Part shown: one piece after another, positions 1 to 11,000 of the stretch
Layout of the letters: each line of letters opens with the position of its first letter
Position numbering within the stretch: the stretch's first letter is position 1
Assembly: GCF_031877795.1 (NCBI RefSeq)
Contig: NC_133971.1
Span: 668,501-732,500 of the forward strand
DNA length: 64,000 bases
Reading direction: 5' to 3'
Source of the DNA: Strix aluco
Taxonomy: Eukaryota > Chordata > Aves > Strigiformes > Strigidae
The notes under the pieces: model-generated
What the model was told of the DNA's origin: nothing
Databases searched by the model: none
What the model saw: the letters and a program-made list of their open reading frames with translations, nothing else
Program-made: the position numbers and the translations under genes

Positions 1-397
1 GCATTGCTCTGCTGTTTGGACACCTCAGTCATGAGCAGCACTTGCTGGCCCACATTTTGCACCAAGACAGTGTAGAACAAACACCCTTCTCACAGGGGGA
101 GGAGAAAGGTTCATATTAATGTGGAAATTTTGAGTAGGAGCAAAACGTAGCCTTGTTTTTATCCTTTTTACTCAGGGTACGGGTCTGCCAAGGAACTGTA
201 ATTGTGAAAATAATAGAAATGGGGACGATGGAAGCAGCCAGGGAGCAGTTGGAAGTAACCCAGCAAAAATGATGTGTCAGGATATTCAGAAATGTGAACT
301 CTCAACCGCAGAACCAGTTCAAGGTTGTAAGGGAACAGTAATTTATCAGCTTTATCTACCGGTCCAAACAGCTTCCATTTCTGTTATTAGTTCTTAG

Positions 398-535
398 GTT
401 AATGGATCAAGGTCTGCGTGGTGACATCGTAACTCAGGATCTTCCATATGTTACTGTGCTTGTTGCCAAAAATCTGTCTCACTCTCGTCTAGCTTGGATG
501 TTTTTAAAAGAAAATTGGGAGAAAGTTGCAGGAGA
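398..535 (+). CDS. ERAP1: ERAP1-like exon (penultimate recognisable), M1 aminopeptidase C-terminal domain
   Basis: This is an internal exon of 138 nt with acceptor ttcttag at 391-397 and donor gtaagg at 536. It encodes 45 full codons plus split codons at both ends. The peptide runs LMDQGLRGDIVTQDLP, then a variable stretch, then SRLAWMFLKENWEKVAG. This matches the C-terminal helical domain of M1 aminopeptidases of the ERAP/LNPEP group, where the LAWxFxxxNW motif is typical. ERAP1 is preferred over LNPEP because in mammals ERAP1 lies tail-to-tail with CAST, and that is the arrangement here. ERAP1 trims peptides for MHC class I in the ER lumen. The catalytic HExxH domain would lie upstream, outside the window. 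Confidence 0.68.
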
Positions 536-644
536 GTAAGGAAAATCAGTTGTTTTACTGCTCTCTCTACGCAATTGTATTTTCAAACTCTACTTTCTAC
601 AAGACCAGCCGTTTTCTGAGTGTTGGTGATATGTTTTTTGCCAG

Positions 645-726
645 ATTGGAACTCTGTTTGAATTCTGTAGCAGGCACTGTCACTGGGGTGACAGGTCGGC
701 ACACGACAAGGTCACAGCTCACACAG
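645..726 (+). CDS. ERAP1: ERAP1-like exon, C-terminal domain (last recognisable)
   Basis: The exon has acceptor ttttttgccag ending at 644 and donor gtaaag at 727. Its first base completes the split codon (GA+A, Glu) left by exon 398-535, so the two exons join in frame across a 109-bp intron. It encodes LELCLNSVAGTVTGVTGRHT then TRSQLTQ. Position by position this follows the ERAP1 segment with FELGS, a GTT-type turn and STRxxLEEV. The mammalian family has about 46 more residues with an I-x-W-M/L...W-L ending. Only a short trace of that is visible downstream. If the donor is not used, the frame stops at 751-753. Confidence 0.6.
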
Positions 727-1075
727 GTAAAGCCGACTGGGTTCTGGTTTTGAAAAACAGTCATGGTAAAACTGAAATTAAAGTCTGGATTAAATCCTAA
801 CACGGTAAAAGCATGACCAGTTATGGACCATCCGGGTCAGGGCCTCCTTCTCCTCAAAAAAAGATCACTGTGGTGATGAGTTCGGTTACGGATGGGGAAG
901 CATTAAGCCAGTGGCACAGAGAAAGTTGTCCTTTGTTTGAGCAGAGGGCTTGGATGTGGAGTATGAACCTTCACCTGCCAAACTGTTCATGGTTTACCTG
1001 CCTCTATTAATATCTTCTACCCGTTCTGGAAGGTAGTGAGGAAGAAAAAATAAAATAGGTCTTTTCACTGAGCAG
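727..1075 (+). other. Probable ERAP1 3' end and 3'UTR
   Basis: After the last recognisable exon the same frame closes at a TGA at 751-753. In another frame a short stretch ending at TAA 798-800 reads TEIKVWIKS, which resembles the DKIRVWL ending of ERAP1, but the residues normally between these parts are absent. A canonical AATAAA lies at 1049-1054, so transcript cleavage near 1070 is likely. How the reading frame really ends is unresolved. Confidence 0.4.
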
Positions 1076-3204
1076 ACGGAAGGAAAACGATGAAGGAAGT
1101 GAGACTGCACCACTGTTCTACATCTATTCTGGGGGAAATTCTCTGTGTGAATCATTTTGTCTGTTTACTCCAAAACCTCTGTCGGCGGTAAAAAACCCAG
1201 AGTGGTCCATGTGCAGATTTAGTGGCACCCTCAACAATTTCTTTCCAGAAGCTTTTGTTGCCACTTTAAGCAACTTTTTGTTCTTTAGGGCAAAACACAG
1301 CCACAAGTAATGCAACGTACTGAATATAAAATAAGGGTCTAGGGAGCAGTGCATTGCTCTGGCTTAGTTCTTAGTCTTCAGTTTAAATCTGAGCAGGCTC
1401 TCGCAGCGCCGGGTCTCTGTAAGGCCGAGAGAGAAAATCCAGCAACTCCCTTGTCTCCTGTTTGTGTCTTTCTTGCACTTTGTACAAGTATTTGCATCTC
1501 GTGTTGGGCTTGTCCAGGTAAACCGTGGGAAAGCCGCTGTGTCTTTGGAAAGTATCCGTCAACACCCAGCTCAAGGCTGAGGTGGTGTTAAGCTTCCACG
1601 ATGAGCCCTGTGATTAGTAACACCTCCTTTAACAAAAAAAAAAAAAGTTAAAAAACACCCCTGAGGAAGGCAGCTTGCAGCAGCGCAGGGAATGCAGTGA
1701 ATTTACAGAGCAGGAGCAGCCTCCAGGTTCCCAGTGGCTGCGTTCCCAAGCGCGTCAGGGACGACACCAGCGGCTTCTTTCACATTTTTTGTCAACGGGT
1801 GAAAGAATCCATCAGTTCTCTGGAGGAAAAAAGCACACGGCTGTGCTGTGTCCAGTGACCTATTGACGACAATATGCAACGGATGGGTGGAAATGTTGAG
1901 AAAGTCGAAACACGGCTGCGAAACAACCATCTGTAAATGAAGGCAGCTTGCTCGTATTTGTTGGAAATAGCACTGAAAAGCTGTGAAAATTCAGGGCTGG
2001 AGGGAACACTCAAGTGGATGAATTCGTTTCTGCGGAAGGAGCCGTAAGGCCGCCTAATGCTGCCACTGCTCAGTGTTTTAACTCGTAACATTTTGTCGTA
2101 ATGTCAGACGTGTTCCTCAGCTCAAGCACCACGCAATTAAACGACCCCCCAAGCAGCAACTGTAATTAAGATGGCATCTGTCAAAGTAATTACGAGGAGG
2201 ACTGCGTCTACTGGTTGCTGGGGGCTGGCGGTTGCTTCTGCCCCCTCAGCACCAGCCTGGCCCGGAGCTCGGCCCCACCAAGCCCTGGTCCACCCTGAGG
2301 AACTGGAGGAGTCGATGCCTCAAACATTCATCGCCAGGAAAAGCCTCAAGGACACGGGGTGGCCTTTGGGATTAGTCCGAGGAAGGAATTCTGTGCCGCA
2401 GGAGGCGCAGGGCGGATCGAAGGGCGAGGGAGCGGAGCAGCCACATCCCCCAGAGGAGCCTTGAAGGGGGAAGACAGAGACTAAGTAAAACCAAACGTTC
2501 GGGTAAGACCCACAGATTAATTTGTGACTGTAGCTTGGAGGAAGAGCTGGAGGACTGGTGAGAGAGAGAAAGAACCGACAGCAGCTGGAGCTGTAATTGT
2601 CCAAGAAACAAAACCTGTGGAAAAGGTAAAGGTTTGGGGGGGAGATAGCGCCCACCAACTCAACTGGGCTAAAGGGTTAATGTGCCCCGGCCCCCCTCAG
2701 CGCACACAGACCCGGCTCCACCTTTTCCTATGGCATGGTGGAATCTCCGCCCCTCCTCGTCCAGTATGCAAATCAGCTGGTAAAATGAACTGAAAAGGTG
2801 GTGCTGACATTGCTGGGTGTGCACCCCCCACCCAAGATCCCCGGACCCGAGACAACGCTGGGTGGGGGTCTGTGTTCTTTTTCTCCCTTCCCCTTCCCCT
2901 TCCCCTCTATCAGTAGGAGACCACATCGCTTTAAGAGTTTAAGCTCTTCCTACCCCAAGTAAAACGTTTCAACTGGTTAATGTCGTTTCACCTTAATTTA
3001 ACCCAAGGGGATCACAGAACCGTTAGGACTCCCCCGGGCTCCCACTCCAGGTTGTGACTCACAAGTATTTTGCAGATTTTTTAAACACGCCATATTCAGT
3101 TTTAATATGCCCGACAAGTTTGGGGCTTTTTAATTATTTCCGGGGTTTCCTTTGTCTGACAACAGCTGTTCAAGAGAAGAGCTGTCGTGAATGAGAAGTT
3201 ACGA
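1076..3204. other. Intergenic spacer between convergent genes
   Basis: This stretch lies between the inferred 3' ends of ERAP1 (plus strand) and CAST (minus strand). I see no exon with a recognisable product. It contains a poly-A run near 1632-1644 and a (CCTTCC)-like pyrimidine tract near 2885-2907. The short open frames on both strands have no family signature. Confidence 0.5.
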
Positions 3205-5094
3205 ACATCATCGTGCATGCTTAAAAACTTTATTAGTGTGACACAGGTTCTCAGTACAGACTGCGGAGTACAGTCAAAACTCTAAATATCCCCAACTGAA
3301 ATCTCCGGGCTGTCTCTGTCTGCGAGGCCACGCGCTCCAGGCAGGTTTTGGCGTCGGTACAAGCGTTGGTGTGACCTCCCTCTGCAAGCTGCTGGCGAAG
3401 CTCGGCCCGTGTCAGGATGTGCAAAGGGATGTTCTGCGGGTTACGGAGGGGAGGAAAACGCAGGGAGGCCCTCGGGAGGCCTGGGCCATCCCTCGCAGAG
3501 CAGGCGGACGCCATGTTGCTCCTTGCGGCGTGAGCTCCTGCCCTGTTCCTACGCTCCCTCTGGAGCGCCAGGGACAGGCGCAGGACTGGGAACTTCTAGT
3601 GCAAACTAAAAGGAAAGAGTCCACCTGTTGACCTGAACTCCTCGGTCATCCCCACTAAGGCTCGCGTTCCTTCTCCACCTCCTCTTCTGTGACGGTAACG
3701 GTGTCACTGTTACATTAGGATTTGGATTTGTTCAGTCCAGGAGACTCCTGAAATTACGAGGTAACAGTACAGGTACGACTGGAAATAAAAAACTAAAATC
3801 CTTATCTGGTGTATTTTGGTTGTTTTAACTACAGTTAAGGCAGCATCCAAAACACTGTTCTATTACTAAATGCACTTGACGAAGCGGCTCATCCCCAGTT
3901 TTTCATTCTTCAGCTGCTCACAGCGTACCTGTGGCTTCCTCCCAGGAACTGGCTCGAGGAAAGACTGCACAGCCAGGCTGAGGAGAGCTGAAGAGAACTA
4001 AAGCTCATTATCTTCCAGAACACTTAATGCATTCACTGCAATTTTAAAAATGCGAGCACATACATATTCTGAGATTTACAGGCACTCTGTGGAGATTATG
4101 TGCAAAAGTCTGCAGATTTTTTTTATTTTTTTGGCATTGCTATTCATTTATGAAATATATTTCTTGCAAATATAAAGCATTCTTTCCCTCTGAAAACTGA
4201 AGAAAATTGGAAAAAAGTATATGAGTATAATAAAATGAATGGCTAGGAGAAAAAAACCCAAACACCTTAGCCTACTACTGGGAAAAAAGGAAAGAGGAAA
4301 AACGTCCAGCAAGTATCACTCTACAAAAACCACCCAGAATAACCACACGCGTTTGGGATCAGCTCTTGTTCTTCAGGAATAATTATCCACCAACAGAAAG
4401 AAGACGTTTTACATGATGCTCCAAGATCCTGTGGGGAAGAAAAAGAAAAAAAAAAAGTTAGCGTTTACCTTCTTCAACTTAGGAAAAAAAAAAAAATAGG
4501 AAGAAATGCAGGAAGGCTCCATGCCCAGAGAGGCGAGCTCCTGCTGGGAAGTGTGGTGCGGGCAGCAGTCCCTGCCACGCCGCTGCCTGGCCCCAGGCCA
4601 GCTGCCAGACCCCAGGGTCAAGCATCCAAGTGTAGGTACCTCTGTGAACTCTTACGTTAAGGGTGTGATCTCCAATTCATCTCAGCACAAAGAACGAGGG
4701 TTTTTGTGTCTGTGACCTACACTCACTGTCCTAAAGAGAAAAGCCACCACTTGAGATCTGCTTGGACTTCATTAATCTGCAAAAACTTCTTACGAGGGGG
4801 ACCGTATGTCATGCCTTGGAATCCTTAGCTACAGGAACCCAACGGAATCTGGCTACATGAAGTAATTCTGAACAAACTGTACAGGAAACTAAAAAAAAAA
4901 AAAAAGGCCTTTTCTGCCTAGGAACACTGAGTTCAAAGTCATTCCTAGAGTTGTGCCTAACAGCGTCTCCAACCATGTCTTGGCTCAGTTAAGAGACAGT
5001 CAACCAAATTTAGCTTTCAAACCACGAGCGTGAGTTGTCTTTGTGGCAGTTCAGAGAACAGGGAGGGAGACAACTCACCCCACAACGTTAACGT
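3205..5094 (-). other. CAST: CAST 3'UTR
   Basis: The non-coding end of the last exon follows the stop at 5095-5097 and runs about 1.9 kb without a recognised coding signal. The best polyadenylation signal is the AATAAA at 3229-3234, with cleavage expected near 3205-3215. An earlier minus-strand AATAAA lies in the T-rich run near 4127 and could give a shorter transcript. Confidence 0.7.
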
Positions 5095-8000
5095 TTAGCC
5101 TGTTTTCTGCTTCTCAGATTTCTTGCTGGAGGACTCTCCCTTTGCCTACGGAGCAAGAGAAGAAGCACGAGAAGGTAAGAAACTGTGAACTCTGCTAAAA
5201 TAGGGAATAAAACAGTGACCTCAGAAGTCGCAGTTCAGACATAAACATGATCCGCACTTGAAACACGAAGTTTAGAAGCAGTATTTGTCATTTCTGTTGT
5301 GTCTATATTTTCATTTTTCCATCACTTTGTTTCAGATAAAGAGGGCTGTGGCTGACCTCTTCACATCCCACTTCTCAACATCCTCTTACCCATTCCAGTG
5401 ATCCAGTCACAACTCAGAACATTAAAAAATACATCCTTCTGACAAAGACTTAAAGACCCCCCAGTTTTACACTGAAAACTGTAAGACAGTTCTGCTGTTC
5501 CACAAAAGGCGTGTGCAGCAATTTCGTAATAAAGAAAAATCCCATCGCTTGGAACGTGAAACGTAATGTTTCCAGAACAGATGTTACCACCTGGTTCAGG
5601 CATCTCCCTGCACGTCACCTGCGAGAGAACAACGTGACGGGAAATGTCTCACCCTGACCTAAATCCATTTTCTGTAGTTCTGGATGACAAAAGCCAAACC
5701 AGCATTTTTTGTTGTTGCTTTTTAAAATACAGAGGCAACTGCCTTCCTCTTCCCACCAGATTCATTCTGCAGACTTATTTATGAACATATGTAGGTTTTC
5801 ATTCATTTTTTTTAAAATAAATTATGTTCATAACTTGACAAATGGACGTGTGGTTGAAGGAGTACCTTCTCACCACTTTTAGAATGCTGTGGTTTAAAAC
5901 TGTCAAGAAAAGAGAGAAGTGATGGGGATCCCCAGCAGCTGCAGGCACGTGGAGGGTGACTCTAAGATCAGCAAACGCCTGTGGAGGAGGTGCTGAGCCA
6001 CACACGGAGGACCACACGCTCATGTATTTTAGCCCCGTTTATCAAAAATTTCCCTTGAAAGACAGCTGCTTTTCTCCTATGTATACGCTTACAAAAATGG
6101 ATCAAGTTTGACCTATTGATGTAAAATTCTCTCCAAAGGAATATCCGTGCAGGATGAACCCCAAATCCAGCTGGCCATCTTTCGAGTTTATTGTTTACAG
6201 TAGCCACGACTGACTGTACATATAGAATAGGTATGTTTATACCGTTTTAGAGTTTTTGCGTTTTCCTTTATCCTTTGGGGTTGGTTTAGTGGTGATGGTT
6301 TCCTTTCCGCTTTTGTCCTACACTCCAAAGAAAAAAACATAATTACAGTTACAAACAGAAGAGGGACCGGGTGTCTCCCCCGGTGTCAGCCGTAACAGAT
6401 GACTGTACCCGCGGCTGTAAGGCAGGAGAGGCCCGAAGGCTGCAGCTCAACCCTGGGGAGACCCGTGTGCCGGGGAGCACACACGGGTGAAACAGCTGGC
6501 AGCTACCGGCAGGTTTTGCATTTATGACAAAGCAGTAACGTTGCAGCAGAAGATTTAGCTCTGAAGATCATAACCAAATAACACAGCACTTAAAACACCG
6601 ATAGTTTGTCTTGAGCCGTTGGGGATTCGGTGTCCCAGGAGGGACTTGGGGAAGCACTGCAGTGGTCACAAGGGCCGTTGGGAAACAGCTGTTTCCCCCC
6701 CAGGAATAACTACACCTGATCTGAACTTCAGTTTCAAAGCTGCTGCTTCTCTGCCCCACAGGAGAGGAACAAACAGCAGAACAGCCCAGATTATCGTCAC
6801 CAACATTTTAAGTACAAACTTGCAATTCTCTCTTGGCTGTAGTATAAGCTTAAGGAATGCAGCGCTTCACTTGGGAACTGGTTACGGTTCCACAGCTGTG
6901 TCCAGCCACGGGATTTAATTTTTGACTGCTAATATATGGTTTGGTCAAAGATTGTGTAAATTCAAGCTTTGTTTTTCCATCTCTCCGTGCAGGAAGCAGG
7001 CAGGTCGCTACTGCAGGGAAACGGGAGGGACAGGCCAGCAGGAGCCAGCAGCAGAGACCACCCAGATGAGCGCAAAAACCAGTCACCACTCCCAAACCAC
7101 ATACCACTCCCTTGGCCTGCAGGTGGGGACCACGGCACGCCACGGAACCACAGAGTCACAGACTGGTTTGGGTTGGGAGGGACCTTAAAGCCCATCCAGT
7201 CCCACCCCCTGCCCCGGGCAGGGACACCTTGCACTAGCCCAGGTTGCCCAAAGCCCCGTCCAACCTGGCCTTGAACCCTTCCAGGGAGGGGGCAGCCACA
7301 GCTTCTCTGGGCAACCTGTGCCAGGGCCTCACCACCCTCACAGGGAACAATTTCTGCCTTAGATCTCATCTAAATCTCCTCTCTTTCTGTTTAAAACCAT
7401 GCCCCCTCATCCTATCCCCACACCCCTGATGACGAGTCCCTCCCCCCTTTCCTGTAGCCCCTTTCAGTCCTGGGAGGCCGCTCTAAGGTCTCCCCGTAGC
7501 CTTCTCTTCTCCAGCTGAACCCCCCAACTCTCTCAGCCTGTCCTCACAGGGGGGTGCTCCAGCCCCCCGAGCATCTTCGTGGCCTCCTCTGGCCCCGCTC
7601 GAGCAGGTCCGTGTCCTTCTGCTGTTGGTGCCCCCAGAGCTGGACCCAGCACTGCAGGGGGGTCTCCCAGAGCGGAGCAGAGGGGGAGAATCCCCCCCTC
7701 GCCCTGCTGCCCACACTGCTCTGGGTGCAGCCCAGCACACGGGTGGCTTTCTGGGCTGCCAGCGCACGTTGCTGGCTCACAGGCAGTTTTCCACCCCCCA
7801 ACCCCCCCAAGTCCTTCTCCTGGGGGCTGCTCTCCAGCCACTCCTCGCCCAGCCTGGGTTTGTGCTGGGGATTGCCCCGACCCACGGGCAGGACCTTGCC
7901 CTTGGCCTTGCACATGAATCTAGCTAACACCAAGCCTCCTTTCCGCTCAGCACACACTAGAGGGTAAGAGAGCAAATGGTGAATAAGAGGGACTCACTGG

Positions 8001-11000
8001 TTCTTAACTCATTTGAGCACTTGCAGAAACCAAAAGGAGCCCACGATTTCCACACCAATACCCCACCAGCTGCCCCTGAGCACCCTGGGGCTCCTTGGCC
8101 AAGGACACTGTGGTGGGTGTCTCAAAGCCACACAAGACCCCTCCCGGTGTCTAAGCTCAAGGCCACAAGGTGACGAGCAAGGAGAAACCACATCTGACGG
8201 TGATTCTTCTCTCGTGTGTTCCGGATCTCAGTCCCCTTCTTCACGCTCTTTTCCAGCACAACCATCCTTCCTCAAACACCATCATGTGCAAAACTTTGCT
8301 GGGAAAGGTCTGGCGGCTCTTTGTCAGCTGTGTATGACAAACAAACGCTCCGTTTCTCATCACAACACCCCTCCAGTCCATTCCTCCTTCATCTCTGTCA
8401 GCTCTGCTGTTTTCCCTAACACATCTAAAACTCGTTTCTGCTTTTACCATTTCTCTCTGCAAAACCCTCCTGGGCTGTTTCTCGGTTCCAGCCTACAACT
8501 ATCACTAGGTAGTGCACGCAATCACTGAAGAAAGATTTCTCTGCCTCTACCTTTTTTGGACGCACTAATCTGTACAAGAACTGCTAGCACAATTCTCTGC
8601 TCAGCTTACTTCTCCAAGCCTTTACCCCTCTAAAAGAGTAAATACAACAAACCTTCCTTCTTCCAAGTACTTAGTACACAGCAAGACACAGCATTGTAAG
8701 ACACTCACCACACCTGGACAGCGCCTTCCAAAGATGCTCTAAACTGAGCTACCACAAAGAAAAGTGAGGAGCTTTCACACAGTGGTGAAAAAATGTTTAT
8801 TTTGCAAGTTATTAGCAGAAAATGTCCTACCTTTGAGGGCTGTGGTGTAGCAGGAGCCTTTGCACAAGTATCGAAGTCACCTGATAGGGCATCGATAGCT
8901 GCAGAGTCATCTGTAGGCTTCTGCAATAATTTTAATTCCAAAGTCACGCAATATGCAGTACTTCCCACAGTCAAATTAACGTTTCAGGAATTTTTGTCTG
9001 CCTTAATTATCCCTTTAACAAAACCCACATACCTGAGCTCTATACATATGTTAGAACAGGGATGTCTGTCTGAGATTTCTAAGATACGCAATTTCTTTGA
9101 ATACTGGACCTGAACATTCACAGCGTTGTTGTGCATAAAAACTGTATTTATGGTGAAGAGTTAGTCTTCACAAAAGTACTGCTGCCCACACTATTACCTA
9201 CTGCGTTCAACAGCATTTATGAGGATTTGAAATGCATCACACCTTGAGCCTACAACAACAGTACTTCAAAAAAAAAGATCCCAGCCCACAGCATGAAACA
9301 AACAGAAACAGTGTAGATGTTACCTTTTCTCCTTTGCGTTTCACATCATCCTTTGCTGCTGGCTTTACTGGTTTACCCTTGGGAAGAAGAAAGATTACAT
9401 CCTCATGTTGAACGGGTCAGATCATTTTTTAGATGCAAATACTTCCGTATGACACCAGGAATTTACAGATTACCAAGAAGTCGCACCGTTCTGAGCTGAT
9501 TTATTTTCTTTCCCACGCTGGGTATTCAAAGAGTTCACGATGTGCTTTCAGGGTTTGCTACTCTGACTACATCTGCAATATCATCTTTCTATCCTTGTAG
9601 TCTACTGGAAAAACAGTTTCCTGACCCAGAGCAGATCAAATCACGGTCAGAGCAGTCCCGTGCTCCAGCTGCAGGGCTTTAGGAGCACCACCAGGGTCAT
9701 GCCTGTACAGACACTTTGTCCCCAAACTTGGAACAGAACTACTGGTAATGAACAGGGATTATTACCCACAGTGTGCAACTATCTCTTGTTTCAAAGCAGA
9801 GTATAAAGCCAAACTGTTAAAAAAACACCCTGTTTTTTTCACCTGGTTTTCTGGAGCACCTAACTGAGCCAGGCCAGGTTAACTGGAATCCATATTCCTA
9901 AATCTCCAGGACGCTGACTGCTACTGGCTGCTTCAAACTGACTTATTTGTTCAAGTTGCCCAATTAAAAAAAGAAAAAAAACCCACCTAATTGGTTTGTT
10001 TTTTTGAATTAAATGCATGCAAGAATATACAGAGCTACTCTAAATAGCAGATATTTACATGTTTAACCCTAATACAGAACTATAGTACACACACTTATTT
10101 GTTCAGCTTCCCTTTCTGGTGGTGCAAAAAAAAAACCACTAACAAAGCTTTTCCTTACCTGCTCCCCTGACTCCAGAAGTTTTTGATAGTCAGGGGGGAT
10201 AGTATCATCTCTTTCTCCAAGTTTGTCTCTGTGTTCAGATTTAGCCTTTTCCTGAAAGTATGTAATTTTTTAACAGCTTTAGTACTTATGTTAGACATAT
10301 TAGCAAACAGTAAGCCAGAGCGCTCATTAAATCTGGGACTGGTGCCTTTTTTGAATTTAAAATTTTAAAACTACCAGAAAAAACCATGGATTTGTTTCAC
10401 TGTGAAGTGTGTTTCAGGCCTGAAAGTTTTAAAATTACTAGCTCTCAATAAGTGTACACACCTAATAAATTAAACATCTATACAGACAGCAGCATCCCAA
10501 CACACAAAAAAGAGTTTTGTCAACTTTCAGTTCTGCTTTTCGCCAGCGTGACCGGGAGTCGGTCCGCACTTGTGCCTCGCATCTCACCCGGGCCCCGCAG
10601 CTCTAACACAAACCTGACGTTCCTGCCGCGTCCCACCCGTGAAGGGATCCGAGCCCCTGTAGCAGGACCCGGGGTACTCACTCACCCACACCCAAACTGA
10701 TCGGAGCAGCCTACGCTTCTCCTCGGCCTTCGCAGCCAGGGTCAGGCTCTGACCCAGCACCAGCTCCTGAAAACTGCCCCAAGGGGGGAGGTGTTCCTTC
10801 CACTATGTGTCTTTTTCAAGTTATGCTGCTCTGAGTTCTGGCAAACATACCAGAAACACGCCAGTCAAAACACCTGGTTTAGAGTCAAGCAGGTTTTTAA
10901 GCATATTGTTGAAGAGTATTTTTGTATTTGTTCACACAGACATTTTATGCATCTTTTTTTTCCCTCCATTTTGGAATATTAAGTGGTTTCCACGCCTTTG

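Noticed and set aside
1310-1341. A QVMQRTEYKIRV-like plus-strand stretch as the missing ERAP1 end
   Set aside because: Only a few residues fit, the expected preceding segment is absent, and it lies beyond the AATAAA at 1049. Chance match is more likely.
7483-7975. Overlapping frames of 94-143 codons on both strands
   Set aside because: The whole stretch is a CR1 LINE fragment; the frames are repeat-derived shadows and not intact reverse transcriptase.
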